Assembly: GCA_022818135.1 (NCBI GenBank) | Contig: JAFMSR010000019.1 | Location: 1,736,649 to 1,800,648, forward strand | Direction of reading: 5' to 3' | Length of the DNA: 64,000 nucleotides | Source: Saxidomus purpurata | Taxonomy: Eukaryota > Mollusca > Bivalvia > Venerida > Veneridae | Shown here: positions 58,344 through 64,000 of the stretch, piece after piece | How positions within the stretch are numbered: the stretch's first letter is position 1 | Layout: each line of letters opens with the position of its first letter | Notes under the pieces: model-generated | What the model was told of the DNA's origin: nothing | Seen by the model: the letters and a program-made list of their open reading frames with translations, nothing else | Databases searched by the model: none | Program-made: the position numbers and the translations under genes

Positions 58344-58898
58344 TAGAGAAGAAAACATGTCGATACAGGTTACCGATAGAGACTGGAACTTGGAATCGAA
58401 CCCCTTTAAATGAACGAATATGCACTAAATGTAATTCCGGATTAGGTGACGAATTTCATTATCTTTTACGTTGTAATTTTTTTAAAAATAAAAGAAAAGA
58501 GTTACTTAAAATTGACTATTACATTAGACCAAATATCATTACCTTTAGAAAAGCAATGACTATGACAATATCAAATAAGACCGAATGCAGGAAATTCTGC
58601 GAGTTTGTTAAACATATATTATGTGTGTTTAATTGAATATACATATACTCTGTCTGTACTTTGAATTGGTTTTTCTCCCACAGAATAGAAGAATAGAACG
58701 GTAATCTTTTTAAATATGTATGTAGAAGTTTATGTACTTTGGTTATATAGTAAATTGTTTCTACTATCTTCCGATATTTAATTGTGTTAGATTATTTCCA
58801 TTAGTATTGACTATGCCTCGTATTACTATGTTCTTTATACCTCATGTTGTCATGTTTACATGTCTTGAGTGAATAAAGATATTTGATTTGATTTGATA
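58344..58898 (+). mobile_element. 5'-truncated LINE: C-terminus of the reverse transcriptase ORF and 3' UTR
   Basis: From 58353 one frame reads KTCRYRLPIETGTWNRTPLN, then a C-x2-C...H...C cluster (ICTKCNSGLGDEFHYLLRC) and stays open to TGA at 58633. This is the usual LINE ORF2 tail with its zinc-knuckle-like cluster. A 3' UTR follows and ends in a short TTGAT repeat ('gatatttgatttgatttgat', 58877-58897), as in CR1/L2-like elements. The rest of the RT is absent, so this is a dead insertion. Confidence 0.75.
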
Positions 58899-58899
58899 G

Positions 58900-59860
58900 T
58901 AAATAATGAAGCCGCAAACTTCATTACCGCAGATCGAATTGATAAGCACCCGCGATTATATAACAGCATAATTATGTGAATTAATCCGTTCATGTTTTCA
59001 GACTTGATAACTGCTTTGAGATGCAGTAGAATTAAACTTTGTTGGCAGACGCTGCAAGACAGACGTGACTTATCCTGACTGATCATGTTTTACAAAATTG
59101 TAAGCAGTCTTGTTGGTGTTCCTGTAGCAGCATATCTTGTGAGACAATAACATACTGCCTACCTATCTTTACAAAAGTTAGTCCTAATGGTATGTTTCTT
59201 CGGAAAATTAAAAAGCAGCTTGTTTAATTGGATATTGAAAATACAATGTATAGCATTTTCAAAAGATTTGCAGCGCACGTATTACAATTTAGGTCACTTT
59301 TTGACACGATACCCTCCGGATATATGAATGAAAAAATAGTGTATACATGAAATAAGTGTATGAATACGTATTTGTTGATTGATAAATACTGAGTTTATTT
59401 TGCATTAAACAATCATTTGATTCTTGAAAACGCAATTAATATCATTGTTAGAGTCGTATTGATAACTATCAAAATGTTTGCATCCGTCATCGAACTACTT
59501 TTAATGCAGATATGTACAGTAGATGCGTCATATTGTTTTGGTAAATAAGCTGCATACTGACTCTTGGAAGCTTATCGCCTCTCAAAAGTTTAACTAGCAC
59601 AACATCAAGGAAGGTTTTTAGTCTATTGTCACATAACCCGTTCGTGTCGAGTGTCTTTTAAAATATCTACATTTTCAACACTGATTCTACAAAGCATACG
59701 GCAAATACAGTGTCGTCTGATCTGGGTTGACAAAATGTAAGTATTGGATCACAATTCTGCAAAACATCCATGCTTAATAGAAATAAATTGCAAAAACTGG
59801 GGAGGTCAGAAGGTCTCATTGTAAACATGTATAAACATGTTAAAGAACGATGAAGAAGTA
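58900..59860. other. No gene recognised
   Basis: AT-rich intergenic DNA without recognisable coding or repeat structure. Confidence 0.4.
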
Positions 59861-59867
59861 CGTGTGC

Positions 59868-59925
59868 TTTAAGCCTCGAACGAGGATGGTGGACCCAAAA
59901 AGCACATAAACAAACAAGCAAACGA
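59868..59925 (+). repeat. Short SINE-like repeat with CAAA-rich tail
   Basis: Third copy of the unit at 9946-10013 and 14298-14363 ('ctcgaacgaggatggtggac', then 'aagcacataaacaaacaag'). Confidence 0.5.
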
Positions 59926-60034
59926 AGAAATACGTGTTTAATATAGTTTACAGAAACTTCGGAATGAAATATAATTAACATGTGAAAATACAAATTGAAA
60001 AATATTCTGGTTTCGCGGATCTACAGCCAAGACG

Positions 60035-61222
60035 GTGTAGGTCCAGAACGGCCCACTTCCAGAACGGACCGGTACCAGAACACCCACTACCGGAAAGGCC
60101 CAGTCCAGAACAAGCATTATTGTATTGTAGTAAAAACGATGTATTAATCATTTAAGGTAATTGTCGCTGTTCAAGGTTTTCGTGCCATTAATGTTAATTA
60201 ACGTATTTAGAAAGGCCCAGTCCTTAAAGGCCCACTTTTTATATTTGAAATGAAAGTTTCACGACATGATGAGATACATTTTAAGAGGCTGCATGGAGTA
60301 TCTTCTTGGAAGAAGTAAACATTCTGCATGACATGATATCAAATTGTCATTCACAGTACCAGCTTTATGGACGAAATAGCAGACATGTCTGTGATAACGG
60401 CCCACTACCGGAAAGGCCCAGTCGAGAACAAGTACCAGCCTTATGGACGAAATAGCAGACATGTCTGTGCAAAGAAAATTCATTAGGTAATTATCGTATT
60501 TCTAAGAAATTGTTCAAAATTGTCCTGTTTCATCTTGTTCGATGTAACCAACATGCATTCACTTTTAAAGGTCCAGTACTAACACCAAATCGAATTTTCT
60601 TTTAAATCTGGAATCGTAACAGGAGTCTTCTCAGAAGGAAAAATATGACATACTGCATTGAATGTGACCACATTGTGTTGAAAATTTGAGTTTAACAAAA
60701 GAATTAATAAATTATATTATGCCTTTTCAAAAACGAAAGTAGGTTTTCCCATTTTCAAATTTCTTTGTAATTTTCCAGAAGTCTCCCAGAGAGAGGCTGT
60801 AAATAGGTTGTACATACATAAATATGCCTATTTTGTATTATAATTGAAGAAATTTACTTCCAATGATGTGAAAAGTATATGTCTGACTGTTTACAACATT
60901 CAATAAAGAGAAAGTAGGACAAAAATACCACCCAGGTCAATATAAGGAAATACAAAAACATTCACTCGTTTTTCTGCAGCAGTATTTCAAACAGGGAAAT
61001 ACTCCACGGCTATTGTAAAGTTTTAGAAGCCAGTTTCAAATTGTAGTTCCCTGTTACAATTCTAGATTTAAAAGAAAATTCGATTTGGTGTTAGTAATGG
61101 ACCTTTAAAGTAAATACGCTAATTAACACTACTTACATGAAAAACTTTACCAGCGACAATTCCCTTTAATAATTCATTAAATAATACAATAAAACTCCAA
61201 AGTGGGCCGTTCTGGACCTACA
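60035..61222. mobile_element. DNA element with GTGTAGGTCCAGAACGGCCC ends
   Basis: The inverted ends match for 24 bases. Internal GGCCCA/GGCCCACT motifs repeat, and a 38-base direct repeat ('tatggacgaaatagcagaca') occurs twice (about 60362 and 60431). It encloses the element at 60561-61111. No target duplication was established and no transposase was seen. Confidence 0.7.
60561..61111. mobile_element. Nested MITE with TTTAAAGGTCCA ends
   Basis: The inverted ends pair over about 50 bases ('actaacaccaaatcgaattt', 'tcttttaaat'), with a few mismatches. It is non-coding. Confidence 0.75.
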
Positions 61223-61845
61223 CGTGGGCTATAACTTAGGACATAGCATTCAACCATCCGGAAAGTCTGTGAACAGAGTTAAAAATGGACGAATTTATTA
61301 CATAACATTATTTGCCATTACTTCAAATGCAGCTGTAGAATTTTTTGTTGATATTCAATGGATAAAACAAAACAAAAAATATTGTACTAGGGGGACGTTA
61401 GAAGTTTGTTTCATTAAATCTACAATAAATAAAGTAATAGGAACATTTTAAACAATGCTAGTTCTCATTATAAATGATTCATATCTCTATTTCGTTCGCG
61501 AAATTTTTTAGTTTGCATGTGAGGAGGAACATGAGACTGAAGAAAACAAACTGTTGAATCTTCAAAAATGTTCTTCGATATCTTTATTTTTGTTTGAAAG
61601 TGTTTATTATTATTTACCAAACGAAACTTCTAACTCACCACCTGCATTTTTCCTTCTGTATTTAATTATCAACCCTTCTTATATCTGCTAGCTTATTTTT
61701 TAGCTATCGGAGAAAAATAGCATGTCTTGCATTTTTGAGGACTCTGGGTAGATAGATACCTCTGTTACAAGAATTTCGAAATGATCGAGAGGTACAAATC
61801 ATATGGCAGATCATTTTAATTCAACGTTAAAACCTCCGTAGACTT

Positions 61846-62392
61846 TTAAACCATGGAAACCAACTCTATAAAATTCTCTTCCATATGACATTTGTATCTC
61901 TCAGGTGATGTGTTAGAAGTTTCGTTGAGCAGGCCTTTATTAAATTTTAGGGATAAACAAGATTGGTCCATTTCGTCGAGAAATCTTCGTTTCACTGTAA
62001 AATCTCCATTTCGGTGTTTAACCATCTGCATGGATTCAATATATCTTTCTACATTTACCTCCCTTGTCCGAGCCACCCCCATTTGTAAAGAACCTAAGGT
62101 AAAATTTGTTTTCGTTCGTTGAATCAGTTTTCTTCCTTGCGTGACAGCTCATCATTGCGGTTGTTTCAGCTTTATGAAATGATAACTCTGTCTAGCATAA
62201 AGGTTTGCCTTTATGAATGTTTCACTGAAACTCGGGTCCAGAAAGAACAGATTATCCAGATAGGACATTAGACTTACTGAACTGCCCTGTTACAAAGTAC
62301 CCCAAATTGATCAGGTCGGACATCCGGGCATTTACCGTTGCGCGCACCTGCTCAGGCATAGCAACGCTGTCCGAGGTGAAAACAACCGCCAT
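61846..62392 (-). CDS. Small two-exon gene, 120 aa, unrecognised
   Basis: Exon 1 is 62392-62278: ATG in context AACAAGATGG, reading MAVVFTSDSVAMPEQVRATV to YFVTGQF, donor TTCA|GTAAGT. Exon 2 is 62093-61846: acceptor accttag, continuing SSLQMGVARTREVNVERYIE to a TAA. The phases agree (1 then 2) and the joined frame is 363 nt with stop. It has no signal peptide, no membrane segment and no motif that I recognise; it is mildly charged and probably soluble. Support comes from the combination of a good start, consensus splice sites, phase agreement and a YY1-like site across the ATG. Further exons or an alternative donor within exon 2 (GAG|GTAAAT at about 62057) are possible. Confidence 0.45.
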
Positions 62393-62400
62393 CTTGTTAA
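62385..62400 (-). promoter_or_regulatory. YY1-like site at the start of the small gene
   Basis: AACAAGATGGCGGTT on the minus strand matches the YY1 core (AAnATGGCGGC) and overlaps the proposed start codon, a placement common at TATA-less animal promoters. The neighbouring 62300-62390 is richer in CpG than its surroundings. Confidence 0.4.
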
Positions 62401-64000
62401 TAACGTATAGAGCGAAGTCCGTGTAATGTTATAAAACTATTTGATTAAAGTATAAAAATGCAGCAGTTATGACGAGTTTTTTTATATGCAAATGACACCA
62501 ACTTCTGTTTCTGTTTGTTTCTATCAAAAGAAAAAGATATTTTTCATTCTTAAATGTGTTAGAAATGTATCGAAACGATCGATCTAGATCTACGCATGCA
62601 CATGACTTACAAATTATTCAATTATGGACGATATTTGTTCCTTTGATGATTAAAACTTGCCTCCGAAAATAGGAACACAAATGCTCCATTTAATAACATT
62701 TCTAAAATGAGGAAGAAATTCACAAGCATGTTATCGAAGGTTTTTTCAGGAAACTTTTTCTTGTGGGTATATTTAAGAATTAGAATCTAGTATTAGAGCG
62801 ATCTACTTTCAGATCTTAAATCAAAATAGTTTTCTCGATTTTATTAGTTATAAACAAAGTTGACGTAAATCTATTAAAAACTCATTATAATTGAAATCAC
62901 GATATCTACCTAAATACATGTACGTGTCTAATTTCACTGATAGAAAAAACATTTCATCGGGGTACATAAAAGTTGTCATCAACAGCCAAAAATAAGTATT
63001 TTCTGATTATTTGTAAGGTTGCTTGAAACTTTCATTTGCTGAATTATTTTTTACCAAGTTTTATATATGTAAGATGATTAAATAATATTTAAATGCAGAT
63101 TTGATCATACGTTATAAATGTAACTTGAAGGTAAGTGTCAAATAACGTATGTGTATAAACGTTATATAGGGTTATCATTCATTAAATATATGGTTCGTTA
63201 TTGTCACATGATAAATAAATTCATATGTTAGATCGATCGTACACAATAAAAAAAGTTGCGTAATTTAGATTGGGCACTCTGCAAATTGTTATGTAATTAT
63301 CAAATGCAGTTGACCAGTGTGCAATATGCAATGATGTGTGACAAGTTAGATTACTGGCAGGGGGTCGCCAATTAACAACAAATCATATCGCATCCTTTGT
63401 TGTGACTTATGCCTTGGGCTAGATCCACATAAATTCCATCAATTAACCATGGCAACGTTGTAAAATGAGATATTGTTTGTGTTATTTAATTTTATTGAAT
63501 GGATTTTAGGGATAAGCTATAAGTGTTCTGCAACATGTAAGTGACGTTTAGTATATATATCTGTTTCACATTGATTCAATATAGGGCCTTTACTTTAATT
63601 ACGTGATTGTTTTGAAATTATTTTGAATATAAATGCCAGCCCTTTATAAAAACTAGATCTAAAAAACAAATCTGTATATTTAATAATACCATACGGTCCT
63701 GTAATAAAATACATTTTTGTGACAAAATTTTCAACATAACATTCTCGTATATAATGATGTGTTTCGACCTGATTTTAGTTAAACCTATACGAGAAAAGTT
63801 GTGCACTTTGGAAATCTATATCAAATTAGGACAAGTTTGTAACAAATAAATTATTTATCTTAATATAAGAAACTTAAAGAAAATAATTAAATATATAGAT
63901 CATTTTACATAGGCCGAATTAAAAATACATTTTCTGTCTTTTCTGTCTTTTCTTGTGGTGCATGATATTTCACCGAACGTCATTAAACAATCATTTTCAA
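62400..64000. other. Intergenic, no gene recognised
   Basis: Very AT-rich. No coding segment, RNA gene or transposon edge could be supported. Confidence 0.45.

Overview
The window looks like nuclear DNA of a bivalve mollusc. It is AT-rich and gene-poor, its coding sequence is split by spliceosomal introns, and it is crowded with repeats of the kind familiar from clam, mussel and oyster genomes: tRNA-derived SINEs, arrays of roughly 110-190 bp units whose ends carry a short GCTCACC/GGTGAGC hairpin, many non-autonomous DNA transposons, a Ty3/gypsy element and a truncated LINE. The assignment to bivalves is an inference from these repeat types and from an expanded Mab-21/cGAS-like family; no species marker is present.

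The main host gene runs on the minus strand. It is a homolog of SPOUT1 (CENP-32/C9orf114), a SPOUT-fold RNA methyltransferase. I assembled it from 12 coding exons between 45176 and 9847. Every splice junction has GT/AG ends, the phases agree, and the joined frame is 398 codons plus a stop. Two further 5' exons may lie near 45.8 kb and 49.6 kb, next to a promoter-like region at about 49.83-49.96 kb. Most of the window from 10 to 45 kb is therefore SPOUT1 intron.

The intron between coding exons 5 and 6 (17514-29422) holds two intronless plus-strand genes of the cGAS-like receptor (cGLR/Mab-21) type at 19078-20457 and 26948-28177. They lie in a 2.6 kb direct segmental duplication. The first copy keeps all three metal-binding acidic residues. 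The second has EFD changed to EFN and an in-frame deletion that removes the third aspartate. Both carry an in-frame run of Cys-ending decapeptides, 3 copies in one and 7 in the other.

The intron between coding exons 1 and 2 (37196-45133) contains the most unusual object here: a 6.6 kb, almost perfectly palindromic mobile element (38069-44665) flanked by an exact 8-bp target-site duplication. Each 3.3 kb arm carries the same three ORFs: a basic protein, a C2H2 zinc-finger protein with acidic and helical regions, and a second C2H2-like protein. A 28-bp spacer separates the arms. No transposase is visible.

Elsewhere: 0-4.3 kb, a decayed Ty3/gypsy pol and its 3' LTR; 5.6-6 kb, a RecQ-like helicase remnant; 11.3-13.6 kb, a long-TIR element; 21.05-24.55 kb, a TA-flanked DNA transposon with nested elements; 45.8-49.4 kb, two related non-autonomous elements with different ends; 50-52.2 kb, a remnant resembling a CACTA/EnSpm transposase domain; 55-57.7 kb, nested MITE-like elements; 58.3-58.9 kb, a 5'-truncated LINE; 60-61.2 kb, another DNA element; 61.8-62.4 kb, a small two-exon minus-strand gene candidate with a YY1-like start region. 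All family names come from motif recognition by eye; no database search was possible.
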